Shown: one piece after another, positions 1-8,687 of the stretch
Layout: each line of letters begins with the position of its first letter
How positions within the stretch are numbered: the stretch's first letter is position 1
NCBI GenBank assembly: GCA_009668925.1
Contig: SBEK01000037.1
Coordinates: 1-25,502 of the forward strand
DNA length: 25,502 nucleotides
Origin: Deltaproteobacteria bacterium
GTDB lineage: Bacteria > Desulfobacterota > Syntrophia > Syntrophales > Smithellaceae
Reading direction: 5' to 3'
Notes under the pieces: generated by a model
What the model saw: the letters and a program-made list of their open reading frames with translations, nothing else
Told to the model about the DNA's origin: nothing
Database searches by the model: none
Program-made: the position numbers and the translations under genes

Positions 1-464
1 GCGGCTCCGAATGGTTCGCCCTGCAAGGCGCGGTGGGCAACAACGTTCCGCAGGTCAATGCCAAAAAAGCCCTGAAGCTCTACCGGGCGCTCGGCAAAGC
101 GATTCGGGCAGGCCTGGTCGCTTCGTGCCATGACTGCTCCGACGGAGGATTGGGTGTTGCGCTTGCGGAAACTGCGTTTGCCGGAGGTTTCGGCCTGAAT
201 GTCGATTTGAGGGATGTTCCCTATCGCGGCGGGAAGCGTGACGACTATATTTTATTTTCCGAAACGGCGAGCCGCTTTGTCGCAACGATTCATCCGAAGC
301 ATAAAGCAAAGTTTGAAAAGATCATGGCGGGGAACATTACCAGCGAAATCGGTTTTGTCGCCAACGACGGACTGCTTCAGGTGAGCGGTCTTTCCGGCAA
401 AACGATCATCAAAGAGAAAATCGGCAAGCTCAAAGAAACGTGGCAAAAGCCGCTTAATTTTTAG
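1..464 (+). CDS. purL: PurL, phosphoribosylformylglycinamidine synthase synthetase subunit, C-terminal part
   Basis: This is the C-terminal ~153 residues of PurL; the gene begins outside the window and the reading frame is open from base 3. PurL is the ATP-dependent synthetase subunit that converts FGAR to FGAM in purine synthesis, using ammonia from PurQ. The visible part is the C-terminal AIRS-type domain. It contains the family signature HDCSDGGLGVALAE just after the entry helix, then GGFGLNVDL, and ends with a short beta-rich tail. The stop at 462-464 lies only 14 bases before the purQ start, so the two are co-transcribed. The adjacent separate purQ implies the split PurS/PurL/PurQ system rather than the single-chain enzyme; no purS is visible here. 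Confidence 0.93.
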   Translation, partial: GSEWFALQGAVGNNVPQVNAKKALKLYRALGKAIRAGLVASCHDCSDGGLGVALAETAFAGGFGLNVDLRDVPYRGGKRDDYILFSETASRFVATIHPKHKAKFEKIMAGNITSEIGFVANDGLLQVSGLSGKTIIKEKIGKLKETWQKPLNF

Positions 465-478
465 ACAGGATGAATACC

Positions 479-1303
479 ATGGCCAACAAAGTCAAAGCGA
501 TCGTCCTCACCGGCAACGGCACCAACTGCGAAATGGAAATGGCGCACGCCTGCCGGCTCGCGGGGGCCGACAAAGTCGACATCGTGCATTTAAGCGAATT
601 GCTTTTCGGAGAAAAGCGCCTGCTGGATTACAACTTTCTGAACCTGCCGGGCGGATTCCTGGACGGCGACGACCTGGGCTCGGCCAAGGCCGGGGCCAAT
701 CGTTTTCTCCATGCGCCGATTGCCGGAGCCGGCGAAATGCTCATCTTCGAACTGTTGAAATTCATCAGAACCGGCGGGCTGATTCTGGGCGTCTGCAACG
801 GATTCCAGCTGATGGTCAAGCTGGGGCTGCTGCCCGCGCTTGCGGCAAACTTCACCAAGCAGAGCACGACGCTGACGTTCAATGACTCGGGGCGATTCGA
901 GGACCGCTGGGTGTATCTCAAAGCCAACGTGCAAAGTCCCTGCGTCTTCACGGACGGCATCGATCAGGTTTATTTTCCGGTCCGTCACGGCGAAGGGAAA
1001 TTTGTTCCGGAGAGTTCCGCCATCCTCGAAGAAATAGAAAAGAAAAATCTGGTTGCGTTTCAGTACTGCGATCCACAGGGCGCAGTCACGATGGACTACC
1101 CGCAAAACCCCAACGGTTCGACCCATGCCATTGCCGGCATTTGCAACGAAACCGGCCGGCTCTTCGGCCTGATGCCCCATCCCGAAGCGTTTCTGCATCG
1201 CACCAACCACCCCCGCTGGACACGTGAGGACCTTCCCGAAGATGGCCAGGGACTTGTGATTTTTCAAAACGCCGTGAAGTTCATCCGCAGCGCGGAATTC
1301 TAA
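479..1303 (+). CDS. purQ: PurQ, phosphoribosylformylglycinamidine synthase glutaminase subunit
   Basis: PurQ is a class I glutamine amidotransferase that hydrolyses glutamine and passes ammonia to PurL. The catalytic cysteine is in GVCNGFQ (about residue 106), with LNLPGGF earlier and the His-Glu pair in MPHPEAF near the C-terminus. An in-frame ATG at 470 touches the ribosome-binding AGGA (467-470) and cannot use it. The ATG at 479 sits 8 bases after it, so I chose 479 (274 residues). This is longer than the ~225-residue Bacillus type and matches the long PurQ form. The residues following the catalytic Cys look intact. It directly follows purL and probably ends that operon. Confidence 0.92.
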   Translation: MANKVKAIVLTGNGTNCEMEMAHACRLAGADKVDIVHLSELLFGEKRLLDYNFLNLPGGFLDGDDLGSAKAGANRFLHAPIAGAGEMLIFELLKFIRTGGLILGVCNGFQLMVKLGLLPALAANFTKQSTTLTFNDSGRFEDRWVYLKANVQSPCVFTDGIDQVYFPVRHGEGKFVPESSAILEEIEKKNLVAFQYCDPQGAVTMDYPQNPNGSTHAIAGICNETGRLFGLMPHPEAFLHRTNHPRWTREDLPEDGQGLVIFQNAVKFIRSAEF

Positions 1304-1345
1304 CACTCGCATCCGTCAGGGAACTTTTTAATACCGACAGCTCCT

Positions 1346-1363
1346 GCCCGGCGCATGCCGGGC
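1346..1363 (+). terminator. GC-rich hairpin after purQ, possible terminator
   Basis: A perfect 7-bp inverted repeat (GCCCGGC / GCCGGGC) with a GCAT loop lies 43 bases after the purQ stop. It is followed by GGTCAAGTTTATC, so there is no real U-tract. It is either a weak terminator or an RNA-stabilising hairpin closing the pur transcript. The remaining sequence between purQ and the next gene (1304-1584) holds no credible gene. Confidence 0.3.
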
Positions 1364-1526
1364 GGTCAAGTTTATCCGCGGCCGGGAGTTTTGATCTTCC
1401 CGCCGAAGAAAGTCTCGGTCCGTAAGTCCGGCGTTATCCGCGGCGACCGCTTTGCGGATATTCACTTTTTGCCGGAGCGCCATTCCCGATGAGAGAGACT
1501 TTGTCCCAAGGATTTCCAAGATTTCC

Positions 1527-1555
1527 TTGACAGAGCCAACCGTGTTCCCTATACT
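1527..1555 (+). promoter_or_regulatory. Sigma-70-type promoter of the chemosensory operon
   Basis: TTGACA (1527-1532) is followed after exactly 17 bases by TATACT (1550-1555), a near-consensus housekeeping promoter. The predicted transcript start is near 1562, giving a leader of only ~23 bases. That leader contains the AAGGA ribosome site (1571-1575) of the receptor gene. This implies strong constitutive transcription of the chemosensory operon; no operator is evident. Confidence 0.7.
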
Positions 1556-1584
1556 TTCCCCCACTTCACTAAGGACGTGTCGTC

Positions 1585-3783
1585 ATGATGAAAATGACTC
1601 TCAAGCGCAAGATTATCGGCCTTGCGGTGCTGGCCGCCATTTTACCCGTCGTTGTCATGATCATCTTGATGGGATCATTCCAGTCTTCCGTTTCGGAGCT
1701 GGCCTCGAAGGAACTCGGCGACGTGGCGATGGCCAACATGGCCCAAATCGCCAAGGACGTCTACGGACTGTGCGAAACATCCAATGATCTCATCCAAAAA
1801 AAAATCAACAACGGCCTGAACGTCGCCGGAAATATTCTCAAACAGCATAAGGGCCTCGACATAGGAAAAGAAAAGGTCGACTGGGACGCCGTCAATCAGA
1901 TCACGAGGCAATCGCAGAAGATCGAGCTGCCCCGGTTGATGGCGGGCGGCGTCTGGCTCGGACAGAATCGTAATCCGAATGCGACAACGCCCGTCGTGGA
2001 TGAGGTTAAACATCTGGTCGGCATCACCTGCACGATCTTCCAGCGCATGAATGAACACGGCGATATGCTGCGGGTGGCCACCAACGTATTGGATGCGGAA
2101 AAGAAGCGGGCCATCGGCACCTATATTCCGGCCGTGATGCCGGACGGTTCAGCCAACGCGGTGATTGCGGCGGTCTTGAAGGGGCAGTCCTACCGGGGAC
2201 TGGCCTACGTGGTCAATACCTGGTATTTGACGGCCTATGAACCCGTCATGGACAAGACGGGCAAAATTATCGGCATGCTCTATGTCGGCGAAAAACTGGA
2301 AGCCGTTTCCTCGCTGCGCAAAGCGATCATGGGAATGAAAGTGGGAAAGATGGGTTATGTGGGCGTTGTCGGCGGCAAAGGCGAGCACCGGGGCCGGTAT
2401 ATCATCTCCAAAGACGGCAAGCGCGACGGCGAAAATATCTGGGAGCAAAAGGACATCCACGGCCAGGCCATTATTCAGATGCTGATCACCAAGGCTCTCG
2501 CGCAGCCCAGGGGCGAGTCTTTTTATCATGAATACGTCTGGCAGAATCCGGGTGAACCCCATCCGCGCAAGAAAATCTCATCCGTCATTTACTTTGAGCC
2601 CTTTGACTGGGTTATCGTGGCGGGAACCTACGAGGATGATTTCTTCGGTCCGATCGGCCGCGTCCATGATATGATCAAATCACTTTTTGTGAAGCTCGTC
2701 GGGGCCGGTGTGGTGGTCATTCTTCTATCCGTGTGGCTCGCCTACACCCTGGCGCGCCGTCTCACGCACCCGCTTGGACTCACGACCAGGCTGGCCCAGA
2801 AAATCGCCGTGGGCGACCTCCAGCAGACGCGCGAAGAATTGGCCAAACCGGAAGCGGCGCGGATCATCCAATCGGGGGATGAAACCGGCAACCTCCTTGA
2901 AGCTTTTGAAACGATGACCGGCAACCTCGATTCGCTCATCGGCCAGGTCCACCGGTCGGGTATCCAGGTGACGACATCCGCCACGGAGATCGCCGCCTCG
3001 GCGCGCGAACTGGAGGCGACTGTCGCCCAGCAGGCGGCATCCACCACCGAAGTTACGGCCACCAGCCGAGAGATTTCCGCGACGGCCGATGATCTGGCCC
3101 AGACCATGGAGGGAGTCAACGTCTCCCTGAATGAAACGATCGGCATGGCCGAATCGGGCCGCAAAGACCTCTCCCGCATGGAAGTAGCCATGCGCGAACT
3201 GGTCAAGGCCACATCGTCCATCTCGTCCAAGCTCGCCGTCATCAATGACCGGGCCAACAAGATTTCTCACGTGGTCACCACGATCAATAAAATTTCCGAC
3301 CAGACGAACCTACTGTCGCTCAACGCCGCCATCGAAGCCGAAAAAGCAGGCGAGTTCGGGCGGGGCTTTTCCGTTGTCGCCCGCGAAATCAGTCGGCTGG
3401 CCGATCAGACGGCCATCGCGACCCAGGATATCGAACAGGTCGTAGCCGAAATGCAGTCATCCGTCTCATCGGGCGTGATGGAAATGGACAAGTTCGCGGA
3501 TGAAGTCCGGCGCGGCGTGGAAACGGTGGCCACGCAGAGCAGTCAGCTCGCGCGGATTATCGACCAGGTGCGCATCCATGGTCCGCAGTTTACCGCCGTG
3601 AAGGACGGCATGTACGGCCAGTCCCAGGGAGCACAGCAAATCAACGAAGCCATGTGCCAGCTGTCGACCGCTGCGGAGCAGACCAAGGAATCGCTTCATG
3701 AATTCAAACTGGCGACGGAGCAGCTCAATGAAGCCATCCAGGGGCTTCAGTCAGAGGTCTCCCGGTTCAGAATCAGCTCCTGA
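1585..3783 (+). CDS. Methyl-accepting chemotaxis receptor with Cache-like sensor (WspA position)
   Basis: This is a membrane-anchored chemoreceptor of 732 residues and the first gene of the operon. TM1 is about residues 9-32. A large periplasmic region (~33-368) follows, resembling a Cache-type double sensor (motifs GMLYVGEKLEAV and IISKDGKRDGENIW). TM2 is about 370-391, then a HAMP domain, and a long cytoplasmic signalling coiled coil. The CheA/CheW-contacting hairpin tip is the EAEKAGEFGRGFSVVAREIS region around residues 583-602. It lacks a C-terminal CheR-tethering pentapeptide (it ends RFRISS). AAGGA lies 9 bases before the chosen ATG; the next in-frame ATG at 1588 is also possible. By position it is the WspA counterpart. 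The Cache-like periplasmic region differs from the short four-helix sensor I recall for Pseudomonas WspA. The ligand cannot be read from sequence. Confidence 0.92.
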   Translation: MMKMTLKRKIIGLAVLAAILPVVVMIILMGSFQSSVSELASKELGDVAMANMAQIAKDVYGLCETSNDLIQKKINNGLNVAGNILKQHKGLDIGKEKVDWDAVNQITRQSQKIELPRLMAGGVWLGQNRNPNATTPVVDEVKHLVGITCTIFQRMNEHGDMLRVATNVLDAEKKRAIGTYIPAVMPDGSANAVIAAVLKGQSYRGLAYVVNTWYLTAYEPVMDKTGKIIGMLYVGEKLEAVSSLRKAIMGMKVGKMGYVGVVGGKGEHRGRYIISKDGKRDGENIWEQKDIHGQAIIQMLITKALAQPRGESFYHEYVWQNPGEPHPRKKISSVIYFEPFDWVIVAGTYEDDFFGPIGRVHDMIKSLFVKLVGAGVVVILLSVWLAYTLARRLTHPLGLTTRLAQKIAVGDLQQTREELAKPEAARIIQSGDETGNLLEAFETMTGNLDSLIGQVHRSGIQVTTSATEIAASARELEATVAQQAASTTEVTATSREISATADDLAQTMEGVNVSLNETIGMAESGRKDLSRMEVAMRELVKATSSISSKLAVINDRANKISHVVTTINKISDQTNLLSLNAAIEAEKAGEFGRGFSVVAREISRLADQTAIATQDIEQVVAEMQSSVSSGVMEMDKFADEVRRGVETVATQSSQLARIIDQVRIHGPQFTAVKDGMYGQSQGAQQINEAMCQLSTAAEQTKESLHEFKLATEQLNEAIQGLQSEVSRFRISS

Positions 3784-3794
3784 CGGATGCCGCC

Positions 3795-4259
3795 ATGTTG
3801 CTACTTCAGTTTCAGGCCGGGGCGGATCGCTACGGCCTCGATATCGAACAAGTCATCGAAGTGTCGTCTCTTGTATCCCTGAGACCCATTCCTCATGCGC
3901 CTGCGGAAGTAGCCGGAACATTCAATTACCGGGGTACCCTGACGCCGGTCCTGGACCTGACGGCTCTGCTCACCGGCACCTCCTCCCGTCCCCGAATGAG
4001 TTCGCGCATCATCCTCGTCACCTATCAAGGAGAAGACGGCCGTTCCCATATCCTGGGACTTCTGGCGGAGGCGGTTACAGAAATGATTCGCTGCAGTAAG
4101 GAAGACCTCCAGCAACCGGTCGTCTCCGTGAGCGGCGCACCCTATCTGGGAGATATGATTTTCGATGATCGAGGTTCCCTGCAGGTCCTGGACATGGAAA
4201 GGCTTTTAACCCGCGACCTGCTGTTTACTCTTTTTCCGCCCGAGGTGAGCAACGGATGA
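3795..4259 (+). CDS. CheW-type coupling protein (WspB-like)
   Basis: This is a 154-residue single-domain CheW adaptor that links the receptor to the CheA kinase at the inner membrane array. It shows the CheW fold signatures: LLLQFQAGADRYGLDIEQVIEV at the N-terminus (read as two strands) and FNYRGTLTPVLDL near residues 44-56, then a C-terminal strand pair. It starts 11 bases after the receptor stop with only a weak ribosome site, suggesting translational coupling. Its own stop overlaps the next gene by ATGA. It is one of two CheW proteins in this operon, matching WspB in the Wsp arrangement. Confidence 0.9.
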   Translation: MLLLQFQAGADRYGLDIEQVIEVSSLVSLRPIPHAPAEVAGTFNYRGTLTPVLDLTALLTGTSSRPRMSSRIILVTYQGEDGRSHILGLLAEAVTEMIRCSKEDLQQPVVSVSGAPYLGDMIFDDRGSLQVLDMERLLTRDLLFTLFPPEVSNG

Positions 4260-5650
4260 ACACCCCTCCCGCCATCTTGCGTTTTCTCGCCGCTTCCCTC
4301 GGAATGGAGGAAGACGCTGCGGGGAAGGAAGCCGTCGGCCGCGCCCTGGCCGCGGCCATGCGCCAGGAAGGGCTGTCCGATGCGGCGTCCTATGAAAAAT
4401 TGTTCTCGTCATCGCCGGACGTGCGCCAGCGGTTTATCGACGCAATGGTTGTCGGAGAAACCTGGTTTTTTCGCGACCGCGGCCCCTTCACCTATCTCGC
4501 ACGCCACAGCCGGGAATTGCGCAATCTTTGCCCCGGAGCGCCGCTTCGCATCCTGTCCGCTCCCTGCGCAACCGGTGAAGAGCCGTATTCGATCGCCATG
4601 ACCCTTCTGGCCGCGGGCGTCCCGCCGCAGGCCTTCTCGATCGATGCCGTGGATGTGAGCCTTATGGCGCTTAACCGGGCCCGAGAGGCCTGCTATGGAA
4701 GCAGCGCCTTTCGCGGCAACCTCGGAGAGGACGTCGCCCCGTTCTTTGAGACGACGCGCCGCGGACGCCGGATAACGGACCGGATTGTCCGCCAGGTCGC
4801 GTTCCTTCACGATAATCTGGTATCCCCCGGCAGCCTCGCCGCGCGCGGTCCTTATGCCGTCATCTTCTGCAGGAACTTGCTCATTTATCTGACCGCGGAG
4901 GCCCGCCGCCGGGTTTATGACCTGCTTGACGGCCTTCTTATTCCCGGCGGCCTGCTTTTCACCGGGCACACGGAAACAATTTTCTGGAGCCAGCAGGGTT
5001 ATCTCCCCATCCAGTGGGACCGGGCCTTTGCTTTATCCAAACCGCTGGAATCACCGGCGCCGAAAGCCGCAAAAAAACCGGCAGCCCTTAAATTGCCTCC
5101 GGCGGCCGCTAAGAGCCCGCCTCCCGGCGTCCATGCAGCGGGCCCGATATCCGCCGCAGCCCAGTACACCTCCGTGGTCCAGACACCCGCGGCCCAGACA
5201 CCCGCGGCCGGCGCAGTGCAGCGCCGGGCGAGGCCCGACCAAATCACGACCGCCGTCGGCACCTCTGACTCGTCCCGGAAACTTCAGGAAGCCCGCGGAC
5301 TGGCCGATCGCGGCGATACGGCGGGCGCCCTGCGCCTCTGTGAAGAGGATGTCCGCACATTCGGTCCGACCGCCGGGACATACTGCCTCATGGGCGTCAT
5401 CCGCATGGCGGATCGCGATTTCAATACGGCGGAAGACTGCTTTGTGAAGGCTCTTTATCTTGATCCCGGCCACTATGAAAGTCTTGTCCACCTGAGCCTT
5501 ATCTGCGGGCGGAAAGGGAACGAAAAGAAGGCGGCTCTCTACCGGGAAAGGGCCGAACGACAGGCGGGGATACTGAGAAAAGCAGCGCAGGAAGCCGGAA
5601 AGTTATCGGAAACCCGGTCGGATGAAGACGCGGAGTTGAAGACGACGTGA
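4256..5650 (+). CDS. CheR methyltransferase with C-terminal TPR (WspC-like)
   Basis: This protein uses S-adenosylmethionine to methylate glutamates on the receptor and so tunes kinase activity. The N-terminal all-alpha domain ends at VVGETWFFRD (~63-72). The SAM-binding core follows, with SAPCATGEEPYSIAM (~100-114) and the FCRNLLIYL motif near residue 205. Residues ~265-345 form a Pro/Ala-rich linker containing a short tandem repeat. The C-terminus (~345-445) carries TPR-like helices (GTYCLMGVIRMADRDFNTAE). The CheR-linker-TPR layout is typical of WspC-type and other alternative-function chemosensory systems. It begins with an ATGA overlap with the upstream cheW. Confidence 0.92.
   Translation: MNTPPAILRFLAASLGMEEDAAGKEAVGRALAAAMRQEGLSDAASYEKLFSSSPDVRQRFIDAMVVGETWFFRDRGPFTYLARHSRELRNLCPGAPLRILSAPCATGEEPYSIAMTLLAAGVPPQAFSIDAVDVSLMALNRAREACYGSSAFRGNLGEDVAPFFETTRRGRRITDRIVRQVAFLHDNLVSPGSLAARGPYAVIFCRNLLIYLTAEARRRVYDLLDGLLIPGGLLFTGHTETIFWSQQGYLPIQWDRAFALSKPLESPAPKAAKKPAALKLPPAAAKSPPPGVHAAGPISAAAQYTSVVQTPAAQTPAAGAVQRRARPDQITTAVGTSDSSRKLQEARGLADRGDTAGALRLCEEDVRTFGPTAGTYCLMGVIRMADRDFNTAEDCFVKALYLDPGHYESLVHLSLICGRKGNEKKAALYRERAERQAGILRKAAQEAGKLSETRSDEDAELKTT
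5180..5209 (+). repeat. Two 15-bp tandem repeats in the CheR-TPR linker
   Basis: The unit CAGACACCCGCGGCC occurs twice in perfect tandem and encodes QTPAA-QTPAA inside the flexible linker between the methyltransferase and TPR regions. It is in frame, so expansion or contraction would only change linker length. Confidence 0.85.
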
Positions 5651-6318
5651 GAGAAAATATGCCGAGTGCCGCGAAATATTGCTGGAAAGAAAAAGGAATC
5701 TTTGGCGACGGAACGTGTACGGAACTGGCCCTGTTGATCCACTGCCGCCGCTGCCCCGTTTATGCCGCAGCCGGAAGACAGCACCTGGACCAGGATTTAC
5801 CGCGGGGCTATCTGGAGGATCGGACGCCCGTCATGGCCCTGCCTAAAGAATCGGCGAGGCTCGGAACCATTTCCGTCATGGCCTTTCGCCTGTCCGGTGA
5901 GCGGTTTGCGCTGAAAACCATCTTCTTCCAGGAGGCGGCGGAGCCGTCACCGATTCACACCCTGCCGCTGAAGGTTAATCGGGTTTTTCGGGGGATCGTC
6001 AATATCAACGGAGAGCTTCTGCTCTGTCTTTCGCTGGACAGTCTCCTGGAGCTAACAGAGGATGAAGGACAACGTGCGCCGGTCGTTCATGAACGCATGC
6101 TGGTGGTCGGACGCGAAGGGCAACGCTTCGTATTTCCCGTCGAACAGATTCTGGGGGTCCATCGGGTCGCCCCGGAGGACCTGGGCGAGGTTCCCGCGAC
6201 GCTGTCGCGTTCCGCGAGGTCGCTGACCCGGGGAATCTTTCAACTGGGCGGCCGCAACGTGGGACTTCTGGACGAAGACCGGCTTTTCCCCTCCATGACG
6301 AGGAGTCTCAATCAATGA
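5647..6318 (+). CDS. CheW-type protein with N-terminal Cys cluster (WspD-like)
   Basis: This is the second CheW adaptor of the operon, 223 residues. The first ~50 residues carry a conserved Cys/His/Trp pattern: CWKEKGIFGDGTC followed by IHCRRCPVY. This is the hallmark I recall from WspD proteins and could bind a metal or cluster. The CheW domain follows (~75-215), with FRGIVNINGELLLCLSL in its core. The GTG at 5647 overlaps the cheR stop (GTGA). An in-frame ATG at 5659 is an alternative start that keeps the Cys motif. The role inferred from Wsp is receptor-kinase coupling in its own complex. The stop overlaps cheA by ATGA. Confidence 0.88.
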   Translation: MRENMPSAAKYCWKEKGIFGDGTCTELALLIHCRRCPVYAAAGRQHLDQDLPRGYLEDRTPVMALPKESARLGTISVMAFRLSGERFALKTIFFQEAAEPSPIHTLPLKVNRVFRGIVNINGELLLCLSLDSLLELTEDEGQRAPVVHERMLVVGREGQRFVFPVEQILGVHRVAPEDLGEVPATLSRSARSLTRGIFQLGGRNVGLLDEDRLFPSMTRSLNQ

Positions 6319-8687
6319 CCGATTCCACGCATACGCCCATCGACCCTCTGATGCTGGACTTGTTCCGTGTGGAGCTCGAAAACAACACCCGGACCCTCGA
6401 ATCGGGCCTCGTCACGGCCGAGCGCGACCAGACGCCGGAGCGGATAGAACCGCTCATGCGGGCCGCTCATTCCATCAAGGGGGCCGCCCGGATCGTGGGG
6501 TTGACGGCCGCGGTCACTCTGGCTCATGCCATGGAAGACGTCCTGTCGGCAGCCCAGCATGGGACACGGCCCCTGACATCCGATGCGGTGGACCGGCTCC
6601 TTAAAGGAAATGATTTCTTTGCCGCTCTGTCCCGTCTGGACGTAAGTGAGCTGCCCGCAGCTCTGGAAAGAGCGACCGGCGAAATTCAGGCCCAGTCGGA
6701 CCAATTGCGGGTTTTATTGGCGACGGCACCCGAGCCCTTCCCGGGACCGCAGCCGGCAGCAGCGGCGCTAACCGCCCCACCTCCTGCCGGCGCTCCGGAA
6801 ATTGAAACAGCGGCCGCTTCGCCTCCTCCGGGAAAGAACTCCGCTCTTTGCGCCGAATCGGCACCGGATACGGGAGGCGCAAATGATGTCAGCAGCGCTG
6901 TGCCTCTCGCTTCGCCCGTCATCCGCCCCCGCGCCGCGCCGGATAAAGGAGAAGGTGGTCTGGTGCGCGTCCGGGCGGAAAACTTGAACCGTCTGATGGC
7001 TCTGGCCGGTGAATGTCTGGTTCAATCCCAAACCGTCAAAACAGTCTATCAAAGTCTGCTGCGGCTGAAAAAAGACATCTTCGAGGTGGAAAAGCCCCTT
7101 CGCCGCTCTCTGGAATCTCCAGCCGGGAATGGAGACGACGAAAGCTCGGATAGTCTGCAGGAAACCCTGACCCGCGTCACCCAAGCCGAACAGACCGTCG
7201 CCCGGGATATCATCCGGTTCGAACGCTTCTCGCGGCGACTGGAGCATCTGGCGCATCGTCTCTACAATGAAGTCATCTCGAGCCGCATGGTGCCTTTTTC
7301 CGACGGCCTGCACGGCTTTTCGCGCATGGTCCGGGATCTGGCCCGGGAAACCGGGAAGCAGGTCCGCTTCGAAATCGCCGGTGAGGCCACGCCGGTCGAT
7401 CGTGACATCCTGGAGAGACTGGAAGCGCCCCTGTCCCACCTCATCCGCAATGCCATCGACCACGGCATGGAAACGCCCGCCGAACGGGAAGCGGCCGGTA
7501 AACCCGCCGAAGGAACGCTTGTCCTGGAAGCCCGTCATGTCGCCGGGATGTTGAACATTTCGCTCTCCGATGACGGCCGGGGCATCAATTCAGAAGACCT
7601 GCGGGGGAAAGTGGTGGAAAGAGGCTACGTCTCGCCGGAGATGGCCGGAAGCTTAAGCCGGGCGGAGCTTTTTGAATTCCTCTTCCTGCCGGGGTTCTCG
7701 ACGGCCAAAACCGTGACGGAAATTTCCGGACGCGGCGTCGGCCTCGACGTCGTCTTTAACATGGCTCATGAAGTCGGAGGCACCGTGCGGGTCGATGCCG
7801 AAGCCGGCCGCGGCGCTCGTTTCCATCTGCAGCTGCCGCTGACGCTCTCCGTCGTCAGAACCCTGCTTTTGTCCATCGGCGATGAACCCTATGCGCTGCC
7901 GTTATCGCGCATCGACCGCGTTCTGTCGCTCACGCGGACCGATATCCGCGAGATTGAAGACCGTTCTTATTGCACGCTGGATGGGGAACATATCGGTATC
8001 CTCGGCGCGCGCCAGCTTTTTCAACTGCCGCCGGCACCCGCTGCCGGCGCAACTTTCTCGGTTGTTATCATCAGCGACCGTCTGAATCGTTACGGTCTGG
8101 TCGTTGATCATGTCATCGGCGAAGAAAGCCTGGTCGTCCGGCCGCTCGACAGCCGTCTCGGGAAGATTCCCAATATCAGCGCCGGAGCCATCCTCGACGA
8201 CGGCTCGCCGGTCGTCATCTTTGACGTGGATGATCTGGTGCGATCCATCCACCAGCTTCTCACGGCCGGAAAACTTCAAAAAATCGGCAAGGGGCGCCAG
8301 GCCCTGCCCACCGGAAAAAAGCGCATCCTCATCGTTGATGATTCTCTCACCGTTCGCGAAGTCGAGCGGCGGCTTCTGGAAAATGCCGGCTACGACGTCA
8401 CCACGGCCGTGGACGGTGTGGACGGCTGGAACATTCTGACGGCCCATTCGTTTGATCTCCTCATCTCCGACGTCGATATGCCCCGCATGAACGGCATTGA
8501 ACTGGTCCGCACCGTCAAAGCCGATCCGCTCCTGAAAGACGTGCCGGTCATGATCGTTTCTTACAAGGATCGCGAGGAGGACCGCCTGCGCGGCCTCGAA
8601 GCCGGTGCGAACTATTACCTGACGAAGGGCAGCTTTCACGATGAGAGTCTGCTGACGGCCGTCCTCGATTTGATCGGAGGCCCCTGA
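6315..8687 (+). CDS. CheA-receiver hybrid histidine kinase (WspE-like)
   Basis: This is the central kinase of the pathway, 790 residues, cytoplasmic. Domains in order: an HPt/P1 domain with the phosphorylatable His52 (RAAHSIKGAARIVG), and a Pro/Ala-rich linker (~135-210) with no recognisable P2 domain. Then come a P3 dimerisation region (~215-330) and a P4 ATPase with the N box LIRNAIDHGME (~373-383) plus DDGRGI and GRGVGLDVV boxes. A P5 CheW-like domain (~510-640) follows, then a C-terminal receiver (~665-790) with VDDS and the phosphoacceptor Asp719 in ISDVDMPRMNG. This P1-P3-P4-P5-REC layout is that of WspE. The expected targets of His52 are its own receiver, the CheB and the terminal response regulator. 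It starts with an ATGA overlap; its stop overlaps cheB by one base (TGATG). Confidence 0.93.
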   Translation: MTDSTHTPIDPLMLDLFRVELENNTRTLESGLVTAERDQTPERIEPLMRAAHSIKGAARIVGLTAAVTLAHAMEDVLSAAQHGTRPLTSDAVDRLLKGNDFFAALSRLDVSELPAALERATGEIQAQSDQLRVLLATAPEPFPGPQPAAAALTAPPPAGAPEIETAAASPPPGKNSALCAESAPDTGGANDVSSAVPLASPVIRPRAAPDKGEGGLVRVRAENLNRLMALAGECLVQSQTVKTVYQSLLRLKKDIFEVEKPLRRSLESPAGNGDDESSDSLQETLTRVTQAEQTVARDIIRFERFSRRLEHLAHRLYNEVISSRMVPFSDGLHGFSRMVRDLARETGKQVRFEIAGEATPVDRDILERLEAPLSHLIRNAIDHGMETPAEREAAGKPAEGTLVLEARHVAGMLNISLSDDGRGINSEDLRGKVVERGYVSPEMAGSLSRAELFEFLFLPGFSTAKTVTEISGRGVGLDVVFNMAHEVGGTVRVDAEAGRGARFHLQLPLTLSVVRTLLLSIGDEPYALPLSRIDRVLSLTRTDIREIEDRSYCTLDGEHIGILGARQLFQLPPAPAAGATFSVVIISDRLNRYGLVVDHVIGEESLVVRPLDSRLGKIPNISAGAILDDGSPVVIFDVDDLVRSIHQLLTAGKLQKIGKGRQALPTGKKRILIVDDSLTVREVERRLLENAGYDVTTAVDGVDGWNILTAHSFDLLISDVDMPRMNGIELVRTVKADPLLKDVPVMIVSYKDREEDRLRGLEAGANYYLTKGSFHDESLLTAVLDLIGGP

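Noticed and set aside
590..1312. Long minus-strand open frame opposite purQ
   Set aside because: It is an antisense shadow of a clear purQ gene, created by GC-rich third codon positions. It has no family motif.
5180..5209. Short tandem repeats as a CRISPR-like array
   Set aside because: There are only two 15-bp units with no spacers, in frame within a Pro/Ala-rich protein linker.
6768..7538. 256-codon minus-strand frame opposite the CheA gene
   Set aside because: It lies entirely inside the well-supported kinase gene, and its predicted protein shows no recognisable domain.
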